From positions 57,268-121,267 of the forward strand of contig CANGJP010000002.1 in assembly GCA_947454465.1 (NCBI GenBank): DNA of 64,000 nt, in the 5' to 3' direction. Positions 41,952 through 52,057 of the stretch are shown in pieces (the first letter of the stretch is position 1; each line of letters begins with the position of its first letter). The translations under genes were made by a program, and so were the position numbers. The DNA comes from Pseudomonadota bacterium. GTDB lineage: Bacteria; Pseudomonadota; Gammaproteobacteria; Steroidobacterales; Steroidobacteraceae. The notes under the pieces are model-generated. The model was not told the origin of the DNA and ran no database searches. It saw only the letters and a list, made by a program, of their open reading frames with translations.

Positions 41952-42832
41952 CGACGGCGCCCAATATGGCCGATCGGAATACGCACTTCGCCATCGACTT
42001 TTAAGCTCATTTTATCGTTACCCCAAGCCTGACCGTACACCACCTCGTAGCTTGCAGGTAACACACCCTCACGGCGATACTGCTCATAAGCTGCAGCCAT
42101 ACGCTTGATGACTCCAGGTGAGGTCAGTCCCGAAGACCGTCCTGCGGTGACATTGTGTGCACCGATGACTTTAAGTTCACGCATTAATCCCATCACATCA
42201 GAATATGTCAGTGTAAATCGTTCGATATCGAGCACCGGTTCAGCCATACCAGCGCGTATCATGGCATCGCCCAAGTCATGCATATCAATAAAACGGTTTA
42301 CATGGGTGTGTTGATCAACAAGAGCCCAAGCTTCGCGTAATTCATGCAAGGTATCTGGGCCGAAACTGGCAAACATAAAGACACCACTCGGCTTGAGCAC
42401 GCGACGAACCTCAGCAAAAACAGCATCTGGTGGATCGCACCATTGCAGCATGAGGTTACTGAACACCAGATCAATCGAATGACTTTTAAATGGTAACTGA
42501 TAGGCATCAGCACAAACTGAATTCGCTTTTTTACCCAGTAATTTTTTAATTACACTACGCTGATGAGTCACTTGTTGGAGCATGCCATAAGCGGCATCCA
42601 TCGAAATCACACTCGCCTTGGGATAGCGTTTCTGTAAAAGCTTACTTGAGATCCCTGTACCACAACCCAGATCAAGAATAACGCTCGGAACTGACTTCTG
42701 CCATTCCAATCGTTCAAGCAGCCGCATACGTACTTCAGTCTGTAATACAGCAAATTGATCATAGTTGGCACTCGCCTCACTAAATGAGCGACGTACCGCA
42801 CGACGGTTAATATAATAAGGATCGTGATTCAT
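41948..42832 (-). CDS. bioC: Malonyl-ACP O-methyltransferase
   Basis: 294 aa; RAVRRSFSEASANYDQFAVLQTEV, ILDLGCGTGISS; in bio cluster. Confidence 0.94.
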   Translation of the reverse strand: MNHDPYYINRRAVRRSFSEASANYDQFAVLQTEVRMRLLERLEWQKSVPSVILDLGCGTGISSKLLQKRYPKASVISMDAAYGMLQQVTHQRSVIKKLLGKKANSVCADAYQLPFKSHSIDLVFSNLMLQWCDPPDAVFAEVRRVLKPSGVFMFASFGPDTLHELREAWALVDQHTHVNRFIDMHDLGDAMIRAGMAEPVLDIERFTLTYSDVMGLMRELKVIGAHNVTAGRSSGLTSPGVIKRMAAAYEQYRREGVLPASYEVVYGQAWGNDKMSLKVDGEVRIPIGHIGRRR

Positions 42833-43599
42833 ACAGCAGGTAAACTCTGAACAAAAGAGTGTAGTTGTTCTAAGAACCAGTGTTGATTTGAAATAAAAGA
42901 CGCATGCCCAGCCCGTTTACACAGCATAAATTGCCCATGGGGTAGAAAACGTGCAAGGTATTCACCAGCGTCCGGATGTGTAATACGGTCATATTCTCCA
43001 CTAATAACCAATGCGGGTAGCTTTAACTCTGATAATGCTGGGCGCAAATCGGTGTCACGTAGTATGTTCAAGCCTTCATACAACGCGTCAGCAACTGCAG
43101 GATGTTGCAATAAACTTTCTTTCAGCCGTCTGAGCGCATCCCCAGCCTGCGCATCACCCCGTACTTGCAAGCTTAAAAAATCCTCAACGGTTCTCACATG
43201 ATTTTCATGCAAGCGCGCAAAAAAATGGGCGAACACATCCTTTGCCATACCCAGTGACCAACCTTCTGCCGCCACAAACTTCGGCGTAGTACTGACCAAG
43301 ACTAATGCACGCAGTGGCATGAGCTGTGCCAAATGCAACGCAACCTGTCCGCCCAATGACCAACCCAGAATAATGGCGTTAGACGGTATATGAGACTGAA
43401 CCGCAGAAACAAGTTGCTGTAATGAGTTCATTTCATGGTGATAAGCACTGTGACCATGACCCGGTAAATCAATACAGTGCACCCGATACTCCTTGGTCAG
43501 CGAAGGTAGCAGATCATCAAATATGCCACTGTGCATTGCCCAACCATGCAATAGCACTAAATTCTGACCTTGACCTTGTGTACGCACATGCAAACTCAT
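42829..43599 (-). CDS. bioH: Pimeloyl-ACP methyl ester carboxylesterase
   Basis: 256 aa; LVLLHGWAMHSGIF, LGWSLGGQVALHLA; in bio cluster. Confidence 0.94.
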   Translation of the reverse strand: MSLHVRTQGQGQNLVLLHGWAMHSGIFDDLLPSLTKEYRVHCIDLPGHGHSAYHHEMNSLQQLVSAVQSHIPSNAIILGWSLGGQVALHLAQLMPLRALVLVSTTPKFVAAEGWSLGMAKDVFAHFFARLHENHVRTVEDFLSLQVRGDAQAGDALRRLKESLLQHPAVADALYEGLNILRDTDLRPALSELKLPALVISGEYDRITHPDAGEYLARFLPHGQFMLCKRAGHASFISNQHWFLEQLHSFVQSLPAV

Positions 43600-44777
43600 G
43601 TGACCGCCTTAAATATTTTTTCTAAAGCCTGAATAAGGTGATCAACATCTGAATCACTATGAGCCGCAGATAACGTTACCCTTAATCGAGATGTACCTAG
43701 AGGTACTGTCGGCGGACGAATAGCGCTCACCAGCATTCCAGCATTCAGCAATGCATCACTTGCAGCGAGTGCTGTATTTTCAGTACCAAGTACAATGGGT
43801 TGGATGGCGGTGGTCGATGGCATTAACGGCAGTCCCAATTGCTGTACGCCTTTACGAAACCTTGTAATTAGTTGTTGTAATCGCTCACGTCGCCAGCCAT
43901 CTTTTTTCACTAAGCGTAGTGCTGCCCGCGTTGCAGCCGCAACCGCGGGTGGTGTCGCTGTGGTATAAATATAAGTTCGTGATTTTTGAATCAACGTTTC
44001 GATTAACGCATCTGAGCCCGCGACAAATGCACCCGACACGCCCAGGGCCTTACCTAAAGTTGCCATATAGATTGGAACAGCGTCACTGGCCAAACCCGCT
44101 GCCTGTACTGATCCCTGACCCTGTTGACCTAACACACCAAAACCATGCGCATCGTCAATCATCAACACCGCTTGATGCTGCGCGCACAAAACCGCTAAAA
44201 CATCCAGTGGCGCGACATCACCATCCATACTAAAAACTCCATCACTCATAACCAACTTACGGCGCGAACGGCTTTCAGAAAGCTCCTGCTTCAGTTCAGT
44301 AGAATCCGCGTGAGCATAACGAGTAAATCGCGCCCCACTGGCCAGGCCTGCATCAAGTAATGATGCGTGATTCAATCGATCTTCGAATACAGCATCACCG
44401 CGCGTCAGGAGGGCGCTAGCTACACCCAAGTTAGCCATGTACCCCGTCGAGAACAATAATGCTCGTTCACGACCAACAAATTCAGCCAACTCCTCTTCGA
44501 GCGCATGATGTTCTGCACTGTGCCCAGTGACGAGGTGTGCCGCACCGCTGCCTGCACCATAGCGCTCAGCAGCGGCGCTCATAGCACGTCGAACCTCGAC
44601 ATGCGTGGCCAAACCTAGATAATCGTTACTGCAAAAATTGACGCAATCACGACCATCCACGCGAATATACATAGGCGCGGCTGGATCTATCACTTCCACA
44701 ACACGTCGGCGCCGATAGCGATCGACTGCAGTAATCGCTGCAACCTCAGCGCGTAAAGCCGCGTCAAAATCAACCAT
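43596..44777 (-). CDS. bioF: 8-amino-7-oxononanoate synthase
   Basis: 393 aa; NFCSNDYLGLATH, DDAHGFGVLGQQGQG, MATLGKALGVSGAFVAGS. Confidence 0.96.
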   Translation of the reverse strand: MVDFDAALRAEVAAITAVDRYRRRRVVEVIDPAAPMYIRVDGRDCVNFCSNDYLGLATHVEVRRAMSAAAERYGAGSGAAHLVTGHSAEHHALEEELAEFVGRERALLFSTGYMANLGVASALLTRGDAVFEDRLNHASLLDAGLASGARFTRYAHADSTELKQELSESRSRRKLVMSDGVFSMDGDVAPLDVLAVLCAQHQAVLMIDDAHGFGVLGQQGQGSVQAAGLASDAVPIYMATLGKALGVSGAFVAGSDALIETLIQKSRTYIYTTATPPAVAAATRAALRLVKKDGWRRERLQQLITRFRKGVQQLGLPLMPSTTAIQPIVLGTENTALAASDALLNAGMLVSAIRPPTVPLGTSRLRVTLSAAHSDSDVDHLIQALEKIFKAVT

Positions 44778-44785
44778 GCGATTTG

Positions 44786-45862
44786 CTAGGCATGAGCAGA
44801 CTGATCAACCGCTGGCGTACAACGCACCTGGTCATTTCCTTGACAATGCCCTAACTCAGATTGTTCAACATCCGCTCTCACAACAGGTGCTTCAGGCATG
44901 ATTCCTAAGCGCTTAAACAAGGCTTGATCCCGATCAGATTCGGGATTATCTGTAGTCAATAATTTCTCACCATAGAAAATTGAGTTGGCGCCAGCCAGAA
45001 AACATAAGGCCTGCATCTGATCATTCATTTCTGTACGACCCGCAGATAAGCGCACATGAGATTTCGGCATCAGCAAGCGTGCCACCGCAATCGTTCTTAC
45101 AAAATCAAATGGATCAAGCGGTGCTACGCCTTTAAGCGGCGTACCGCTGACTTGTACCAATTGATTGATAGGTACGCTTTCCGGATGCTGCGGCATATTG
45201 GCCAAAGTCAGCAGCAATTTTGCACGGTCGCCTTCATCTTCACCCATACCTAAGATGCCACCACAGCAGACATTAATTCCTGCGTTGCGTACCGCATCTA
45301 AAGTATCAAGACGATCTTGAAACGTACGGGTGGTAATAATTTTTTCGTAAAACTCTTCACTGCTATCAAGGTTATGGTTGTAGTAGTCCAAGCCCGCCTC
45401 TTTAAGTTCGTGGGCCTGTTGCGATGTCAGCATCCCAAGCGTGGCACAGGTTTCCATGCCCAATGCCCGCACCCCACGAATCATTTCTGCGACCACTTTG
45501 AGTTGCTTGTCCTTCGGACTGCGATAGGCGGCGCCCATACAAAAGCGGGTCGCGCCCTTGGCTTTTGCGGCGCGGGCATTTTCCAACACTGCATCTACCG
45601 CCATTAATTCTTCGCGCTCTAGACCCGTGTCGTAACGGACACTCTGAGGGCAGTAAGCACAATCTTCGGGACAAGCACCGGTTTTGATCGACAGCAAAGT
45701 ACTGACTTGAACTTCATTGGGGTTGAAATGGCTGCGATGAACGCGCTGGGCATGAAACGTCAAATCGGCAAAGGGTAAATTCAGTAGCGTCTGAACTTCA
45801 TTGAGGGTCCAGTCATGACGAATGCTGCCGAGGGTATCCAGATTGATCGCGGGAGTAGACAT
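44786..45862 (-). CDS. bioB: Biotin synthase
   Basis: 358 aa; [39 protein letters not shown]. Confidence 0.97.
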   Translation of the reverse strand: MSTPAINLDTLGSIRHDWTLNEVQTLLNLPFADLTFHAQRVHRSHFNPNEVQVSTLLSIKTGACPEDCAYCPQSVRYDTGLEREELMAVDAVLENARAAKAKGATRFCMGAAYRSPKDKQLKVVAEMIRGVRALGMETCATLGMLTSQQAHELKEAGLDYYNHNLDSSEEFYEKIITTRTFQDRLDTLDAVRNAGINVCCGGILGMGEDEGDRAKLLLTLANMPQHPESVPINQLVQVSGTPLKGVAPLDPFDFVRTIAVARLLMPKSHVRLSAGRTEMNDQMQALCFLAGANSIFYGEKLLTTDNPESDRDQALFKRLGIMPEAPVVRADVEQSELGHCQGNDQVRCTPAVDQSAHA

Positions 45863-45935
45863 AGCCAGTCCAGTAGTGAAAACTGGCGCGCAGTATTGAG
45901 ACCGGCACCCCGCCTGTCAACCAAGGAAGGTCAAT

Positions 45936-46697
45936 ATGGTTTACGATCGGCTGAAATCCCTAAGCTGTCGACTTTTAGCACAGTCCCAGCGCTGGTTATT
46001 ACCTGCCCGGTGCATTGCTTGCGGGGATGACGGGGGGTTGTTTTTTCCCAGTACCGAATGCTTATCCCTTGATTTGTGTAGAGGCTGTTACCTGCAACTG
46101 CCATTCAACCAGCATTCATGCCAACTATGCAGCCTCCCCTTGAATTCCAGTGGTGCACAACTGATTTGTGGCGAATGTCTACGCTCACCCCCTGACTACG
46201 ATCGAAGCTTCTGCCCTTTCGAATACCGCTACCCGATTTCCGATTTGATCCGTCATTTCAAATACGGTAACCATCTCGCTACTGCGCGAGTCTTGGCTGA
46301 ATTACTGTCTCATCACCTGCGATTGCAGCGCACTCATCCATGGCCGGACTGCATCATTCCGGTTCCTCTACACACACAGCGCTATCGGCAGCGGGGCTAT
46401 AACCAAGTGATTGAAGTCGGTTGGTACCTACATCGACGCCTGAATTTACCGCTTCGACTGGATGTCTTGGAACGAACACGAGCAACACCTGAACAAGCTG
46501 GACTTACGCGGCAAGCACGTCAAAAGAACCTCCGACGTGCTTTCAATGCGGTCTCTGCAATGATTCCCAGAAAAGTCGCTATTTTGGACGATGTGATCAC
46601 TACAGGCAGTACCGTCCAAGAAGTCGCATCGACCTTATATAAAGCTGGCGTAGAACAAATCGAAGTATGGGGAGTTGCCCGTGCAGCACATCGCTAA
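45936..46697 (+). CDS. comF: ComF family phosphoribosyltransferase-like protein
   Basis: 253 aa; zinc-finger cysteines (CIACGDDGG, CQLCSLPL, CGECL), QRGYNQVIEV, VAILDDVITTGSTVQE. Confidence 0.93.
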   Translation: MVYDRLKSLSCRLLAQSQRWLLPARCIACGDDGGLFFPSTECLSLDLCRGCYLQLPFNQHSCQLCSLPLNSSGAQLICGECLRSPPDYDRSFCPFEYRYPISDLIRHFKYGNHLATARVLAELLSHHLRLQRTHPWPDCIIPVPLHTQRYRQRGYNQVIEVGWYLHRRLNLPLRLDVLERTRATPEQAGLTRQARQKNLRRAFNAVSAMIPRKVAILDDVITTGSTVQEVASTLYKAGVEQIEVWGVARAAHR

Positions 46698-46801
46698 ATC
46701 CTGAAATCCTGTTTAAAAATAGCAAAGGATTCAGCCATACATTGATACGGCCTATTACTGCTATGATGACCAATAATTTCAATTAAATTGAGGAGCAACA
46801 C

Positions 46802-47329
46802 ATGATCGGTCAATCTACGCGATTAATATTTGCAGTTATTGCTACTGGCCTGTCCTTTGCCGCGTGGTCACAATCAACAACACCTAACCCACCTCCGCCA
46901 CCCCCACCTGCAGAACCTAAACCTTTCATTTCCTCAGGGGAACTGGCCGACCTCCTGTCAAAAGCAGACGCGGCACGTCAAGCCGGGAATACCACGCCCA
47001 ATACAGCATTACTTCGCCTTGCTCCCTACACTGCTAACCTGGAATATCGCAGCGTAATAGGATCGGCCTCATTGCATGAAAAAGAAGCAGAATTATTTGT
47101 TGTATTAGATGGTGCAGGCACCCTAGTGTTAGGCGGTAAGCTGGTGAACGAATCACGCCGCGATGCTAGCAACCTAAGCGGAACAGCTATCGATGGTGGC
47201 ACCTCACGTGCGGTGTCAAAAGGCGATATGTTTATCGTCCCAGAAAATGTTGCACATTGGTTTAGTTCGGTAGATAGCAAACTGGCTGTTATGACGTTGC
47301 ACATACCACGATTCACAGCCTCTCCTTAA
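46802..47329 (+). CDS. Secreted cupin-domain protein
   Basis: 175 aa; signal peptide, PNPPPPPPPAEPKP, then HEKEAELFVVLDGAGTLVLGGKL ... GDMFIVPENVAHWFS. Confidence 0.8.
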   Translation: MIGQSTRLIFAVIATGLSFAAWSQSTTPNPPPPPPPAEPKPFISSGELADLLSKADAARQAGNTTPNTALLRLAPYTANLEYRSVIGSASLHEKEAELFVVLDGAGTLVLGGKLVNESRRDASNLSGTAIDGGTSRAVSKGDMFIVPENVAHWFSSVDSKLAVMTLHIPRFTASP

Positions 47330-47362
47330 GACTTGCTGGATCTTAAGCCCTGAACAATCTAT

Positions 47363-47386
47363 GCAGGCAGCAGGTAGGCTGCCTGC
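47363..47386 (+). terminator. Hairpin downstream of cupin gene
   Basis: Perfect 9-bp arms GCAGGCAGC / GCTGCCTGC, loop AGGTAG; lies between convergent genes; no strong T-tract. Confidence 0.5.
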
Positions 47387-47421
47387 TTACAACTCATCTC
47401 CCCATCTGATTTTTCTTACTA

Positions 47422-49632
47422 CTATAGCGTTTCGAGATTTGCGTAACTCAACATCAGCCACTTGGTTCCCTGACTTTCAAATCGGACCTGGACTCTGGCT
47501 TGAGCTCCCTGTCCTTCCAACTCAAGTACAACACCCTCACCGAATTTCCCATGACGCACACGTTGCCCCATTCTTACTCCATGAGATGAGGTCTCACGCA
47601 CACCAGTAGTGCGCGACGATGTATATGCAGGAGAGGAATAGACCGGCCGCGAAACATGGATCCTCGGACGTATTTCTTCAAGCAGCGTAGCTGGCAACTC
47701 TCGTATGAATCGCGATGGCGAGCCATGACTATCAACACCATGTAACCGCCGTGTTTCGGCATAACTCAAATAAAGAAAACGCATTGCACGCGTGATACCG
47801 ACATAACAGAGACGACGCTCTTCCTCCATGCCAGACGGATCAGCAGTCGATCGCTGATGGGGAAACAAACCTTCTTCTAAACCACATAAAAACACCACTG
47901 GAAATTCCAAGCCTTTGGCAGTATGCAAGGTCATCATCTGCACACTATCTTCACCTGCTTCAGCCTGGCCTTCACCTGACTCGAGTACTGCATGAGCAAG
48001 GAATGAAGCCAATGGCGTCATACTATCCGTTTCTTCGTTGCTCATGGATTCGGCATCAAAACCACGCGCAGCACTGACCAGTTCTTCCAAGTTTTCAACG
48101 CGCGCTTCAGCACTGCCACGGGCACTGGTCTTTTCTTTTTGATGTAACGCAATTAAACCGCTGTGCGCAATGACATGATCAACCTGCTCATGCAACGGCA
48201 ACTCTTTGGTTGCCTGCTCCATACGTTCAATCAGTTGCATGAAACCATGCAGCGCCATTCCTGCTTTTGGACCCAACTCGTCTAAGTTAGCACCCGCGGC
48301 CACCCACATCGTGCAAGCATTGTTGCGCGCATAATCTCGTAGAATTTCTAAAGTTCTTAAACCAATCCCACGGGTGGGCAGGTTTACCACTCGTTCAAAT
48401 GAAGCATCATCATTACGGTTCTGAACCAATCTCAAGTAGGCAAGCGCATCTTTAATTTCAGCACGCTCGAAGAAGCGCAAACCGCCGTAGACCCGATAAG
48501 GCACTCGCGCTGAAATCATGGCCTCTTCAAACACTCGCGAAATCGCATTAGCTCGGTACAAAATGGCGCACTCACTCCGCTTACCGCCCTTACTTACCCA
48601 GTCGCGAATTCGATTAACAACAAAATCGGCCTCATCCCGTTCATTGTAGGCAGCATATAACTTGATAAGCTCACCATCACCGTCACTGGTCCAAAGATTT
48701 TTTCCAAGTCTTCCACTATTATTTTCGATCAAGTGGTTCGCTGCTTTTAGAATATTTCCAGTAGAGCGATAGTTCTGCTCAAGCCGGAATGTCTCCATAC
48801 GTGGATAGTCGCGCTTAAACTGAGCAATATTTTCAACTTTAGCACCACGCCATCCATAAATGGATTGATCATCGTCCCCCACGACCATGGGATTACCGTG
48901 AGGACCGATCAACAAACGCAACCATTGATATTGAATAGAATTAGTATCCTGAAATTCGTCTACTAGTAAATGTTTGAATCTATTCCGGTAGTGCTCAAGC
49001 ACAATAGGGTTATCACGCATTAACTCGTAAACACGCAGCAATAATTCTGCAAAGTCGACCATCCCGCCACGCTCGCAAGTAGCTTGATAGTCTTCATACA
49101 ATCGGATCAGTTGCCGACGGTTATAATCGCCATCGTCTTTAATGTTTTGTGGGCGAAGCCCAGCATCTTTCTGTGCGTTAATAAACCATGTTACTTCTTT
49201 GGGTACCCATCGTGCTTCGTCTAGGTTTTGTGCCTTAAGTATTTTTTTAATTGCACGATGCTGATCATCAGCATCAATGATCTGAAACGATTGAGGTAAT
49301 TTTGCCTCGCGCCAATGTAAGCGCAACAATCGGTGGGCAATGCCATGAAACGTACCTATCCATAAAGGTGCGGTAGGTAAATGCAACATTTGCTCAATAC
49401 GCGAGCGCATTTCACCCGCTGCTTTATTAGTAAAAGTTACCGCCATAATTCCATGGGGAGAAATCCCTTCAACTTCAACCAACCATGCAACTCGATGCGT
49501 AAGAACTCGGGTCTTACCACTTCCCGCACCTGCCAATACCAGCATTGGCGTGTCAGGCGCAGTTACCGCCTGACGCTGAGCGTCGTTTAATCCGTCTATA
49601 AGATGTGAAATATCCATCAGGTTGTTCAACAA
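47422..49632 (-). CDS. uvrD: DNA helicase II UvrD/PcrA-type
   Basis: 736 aa; LVLAGAGSGKTRVLTHRVAWLV, VGDDDQSIYGWRGA, LEQNYRST, MTLHTAKGLEFPVVFLCG; likely start ATG 49617 (MDISHLIDGLNDAQRQAV). Confidence 0.95.
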   Translation of the reverse strand: MLNNLMDISHLIDGLNDAQRQAVTAPDTPMLVLAGAGSGKTRVLTHRVAWLVEVEGISPHGIMAVTFTNKAAGEMRSRIEQMLHLPTAPLWIGTFHGIAHRLLRLHWREAKLPQSFQIIDADDQHRAIKKILKAQNLDEARWVPKEVTWFINAQKDAGLRPQNIKDDGDYNRRQLIRLYEDYQATCERGGMVDFAELLLRVYELMRDNPIVLEHYRNRFKHLLVDEFQDTNSIQYQWLRLLIGPHGNPMVVGDDDQSIYGWRGAKVENIAQFKRDYPRMETFRLEQNYRSTGNILKAANHLIENNSGRLGKNLWTSDGDGELIKLYAAYNERDEADFVVNRIRDWVSKGGKRSECAILYRANAISRVFEEAMISARVPYRVYGGLRFFERAEIKDALAYLRLVQNRNDDASFERVVNLPTRGIGLRTLEILRDYARNNACTMWVAAGANLDELGPKAGMALHGFMQLIERMEQATKELPLHEQVDHVIAHSGLIALHQKEKTSARGSAEARVENLEELVSAARGFDAESMSNEETDSMTPLASFLAHAVLESGEGQAEAGEDSVQMMTLHTAKGLEFPVVFLCGLEEGLFPHQRSTADPSGMEEERRLCYVGITRAMRFLYLSYAETRRLHGVDSHGSPSRFIRELPATLLEEIRPRIHVSRPVYSSPAYTSSRTTGVRETSSHGVRMGQRVRHGKFGEGVVLELEGQGAQARVQVRFESQGTKWLMLSYANLETL

Positions 49633-49647
49633 GTTACTGTAATGGCG

Positions 49648-50838
49648 TTAAGCATGCTTAAAGCGTATGGATCGAATTTTTCGTTCATTACTGGCAAGCC
49701 GCATGACCGTTCCCATAACCAATGCTAAAACAGCATCAGTTATTGATCCGGTCTGATCTTTAATCCAGAGCTGGAGCACCTCTAAGCCAAAAATCATTAG
49801 AACCACTACAATCATGGCCGTACGGATACTCAGTCCAGTTTCTTTGAGTAACCAGATGAGGGCGCCAAAAAGGAATAATTTACTCAGCAACTGATCAGGA
49901 TTAATTGGCATCCCTTGTTCAAGCCAGTTAACGAATGGCCACCAATCAAAATGATTGGCGTTCGTCGTAAACTGAAAAGGAAATATCCGCTGGTAAATAA
50001 ACCAAGCGAAAAACCCTAGCATTAGCATTAGGGCCTGCGGCTTACCATTGAACTTATGCAATATAACTAGGACAGGAAGTAACAACAGTAACGCCAGTAA
50101 TTCAGAAAAGTTGAATGGTGACACGATAAACAACAGACGTCCGATCATCACCACTGCAATCACGGTAAGTAGCGCCTCGTTACTGCGATGACGATTTGCA
50201 AAACTGAGCACCGCTTGAGCGACGACCAGCCACAACAATAGAAACTTACAGGTCAGTGCTAAAGAATAACTACCTTCCATCAATGGCCAAAGCGCAAGTT
50301 TTAATCTTGATAGGGTCACTCCGGGCTCAAATTCAGCCAATCGCCACAACATCCATGTGCAAACCAGTACCAAAGCACTGCGATCTCCAGGTCGACTACG
50401 GGAATTTGGTGACATATATACCAAGCCACTCAACCCTCGCCAAATCACACCCGCTATCGCACCCACCCATGTACCAGAGGTATTCAACATCACGTCCATC
50501 AAACTGGGCACTCGCATGCTGAGGTAGACTTGTGACAGCTCGATGGCTAACGACAATATCATTCCCAACAGTGTTGCAACCATGCTTGCCCAGAAAGCCC
50601 CAAGTTTCACTCTGAGCAGCAACATCAAACAAAATCCGAGGGGCAGATACAGCAATACATTGCGAACACGATCTGCCCTACCGGCGCGTGCCCAACTCAA
50701 CTGTGAGAATGCAGCCATTAACGTCGGTTGACTACCATCAAATCTAAAATCGAAAGGGTAGAGAGAACCATAACCTATCAAAACAACAACGCCTAACAGA
50801 AGGCAGAAAACCAATGCTGATGACTGCTTACGCGCCAT
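49648..50838 (-). CDS. VanZ-like family membrane protein
   Basis: 396 aa; YGSLYPFDFRFDG, DRVRNVLLYLPLGFCLMLLL, ELSQVYLSMRVPSLMDVMLNTSGTWVGAIAG. Confidence 0.88.
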   Translation of the reverse strand: MARKQSSALVFCLLLGVVVLIGYGSLYPFDFRFDGSQPTLMAAFSQLSWARAGRADRVRNVLLYLPLGFCLMLLLRVKLGAFWASMVATLLGMILSLAIELSQVYLSMRVPSLMDVMLNTSGTWVGAIAGVIWRGLSGLVYMSPNSRSRPGDRSALVLVCTWMLWRLAEFEPGVTLSRLKLALWPLMEGSYSLALTCKFLLLWLVVAQAVLSFANRHRSNEALLTVIAVVMIGRLLFIVSPFNFSELLALLLLLPVLVILHKFNGKPQALMLMLGFFAWFIYQRIFPFQFTTNANHFDWWPFVNWLEQGMPINPDQLLSKLFLFGALIWLLKETGLSIRTAMIVVVLMIFGLEVLQLWIKDQTGSITDAVLALVMGTVMRLASNERKIRSIRFKHA

Positions 50839-51827
50839 TACACTGCCAAGCGTAGGTAGTGATCTACTAGTAGCATGGTGAATAGCAAAGACAAATAGGT
50901 AATGGAGTATCCAAAGATGCGCATAGGTAATGCTTGTGTTGGCCTCACTTTCAGCTTGATCGCATAGCCAATAAAGATACCGCCAAGAATCACCGCCGAG
51001 ACCAAGTACAGCAGCCCCGACAATCCCGTGAGATATGGCAGTAAAGTTACAATCATCAATAAAATGGTATAGAACAATATGTGCAGGCTGGTAAATTCAA
51101 CACCATAAATCACTGGTAGCATGGGTATCCCAACCTTTGCATAATCATCGCGCCTGGCAATCGCCAACGCCCAGAAATGCGGTGGCGTCCAGATAAAAAT
51201 TATCAAAAAGAGCAGTAGCGCGTTGTGATCCACTGTACCCGTTGCAGCCGCCCAACCTAACACGGGCGGGGCCGCACCGGCCGCACCGCCAATGACAATA
51301 TTCTGCGGCGTCGCGTGTTTCAACCAAACGGTATAAACAATCGCATAACCAATTAATGATGCAAAAGTGAGTATGGCTGTTAGCAGGTTCACCCATAGCA
51401 CCAGCATGAGCATGGACAGCACACCCAGAAGAATGGCATATCGAATTGCTTGACCCTCACTGACATGCCCTAATGGTATTGGACGACCTTGTGTACGCTT
51501 CATGTGTAGATCGAAGCGGCGATCTAATACATGATTAATAGCCGCCGCCGACGATGCTGCGAGCGCAATCCCAAAATTGCCAAAGATCAGCGCCTCTATT
51601 GGTGGCCATCCCGGCACCGCAAGCAACATACCGACAAATGCAGTAAACACTATCAGCATCACCACTCGTGGTTTGCCGAGTTCGTAATAATCACGCCAAG
51701 TAGGGCTATGGATGGCTGCTAAAGTACTCATCAACGGTATCGCACTATAGGAATAGTAAACATTGTACACATCACCGTCACCGCTGTACTGCAGGGAAAG
51801 CATCATGCCCTGTTGCCTAGTAGGCAC
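50838..51827 (-). CDS. cyoE: Protohaem IX farnesyltransferase (haem O synthase); start uncertain
   Basis: YYELGKPRVVMLIVFTAFVGML, INHVLDRRFDLHMKRTQGRPIPLG, WTPPHFWALAIARRDDYAKVGIPMLPV. Confidence 0.95.
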   Translation of the reverse strand: MPTRQQGMMLSLQYSGDGDVYNVYYSYSAIPLMSTLAAIHSPTWRDYYELGKPRVVMLIVFTAFVGMLLAVPGWPPIEALIFGNFGIALAASSAAAINHVLDRRFDLHMKRTQGRPIPLGHVSEGQAIRYAILLGVLSMLMLVLWVNLLTAILTFASLIGYAIVYTVWLKHATPQNIVIGGAAGAAPPVLGWAAATGTVDHNALLLFLIIFIWTPPHFWALAIARRDDYAKVGIPMLPVIYGVEFTSLHILFYTILLMIVTLLPYLTGLSGLLYLVSAVILGGIFIGYAIKLKVRPTQALPMRIFGYSITYLSLLFTMLLVDHYLRLAV

Positions 51828-51964
51828 CTGATTCCTAGTTATTTAAAAGTCGCACCGAGAATATCGACGAACTGGATAGCTAATTCGTTAGCTTGCCGAA
51901 CCTTTAAGGTTGGCACCTGACTACAGCCCGATTACCAAAAGACATGGACTGTCCCCTTAAACGA

Positions 51965-51993
51965 CATCGCCAGCACTGAATGTGCTGGCGATG
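51965..51993 (-). terminator. Hairpin downstream of the DUF6152-like gene
   Basis: Perfect 12-bp arms CATCGCCAGCAC / GTGCTGGCGATG, loop TGAAT; no strong T-tract. Confidence 0.55.
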
Positions 51994-52057
51994 AGTTTAT
52001 TAACCCGGAATTCAGTGAATCCCCTAGGGTCTTTACCTAAGAGATCATATGCCGCTG

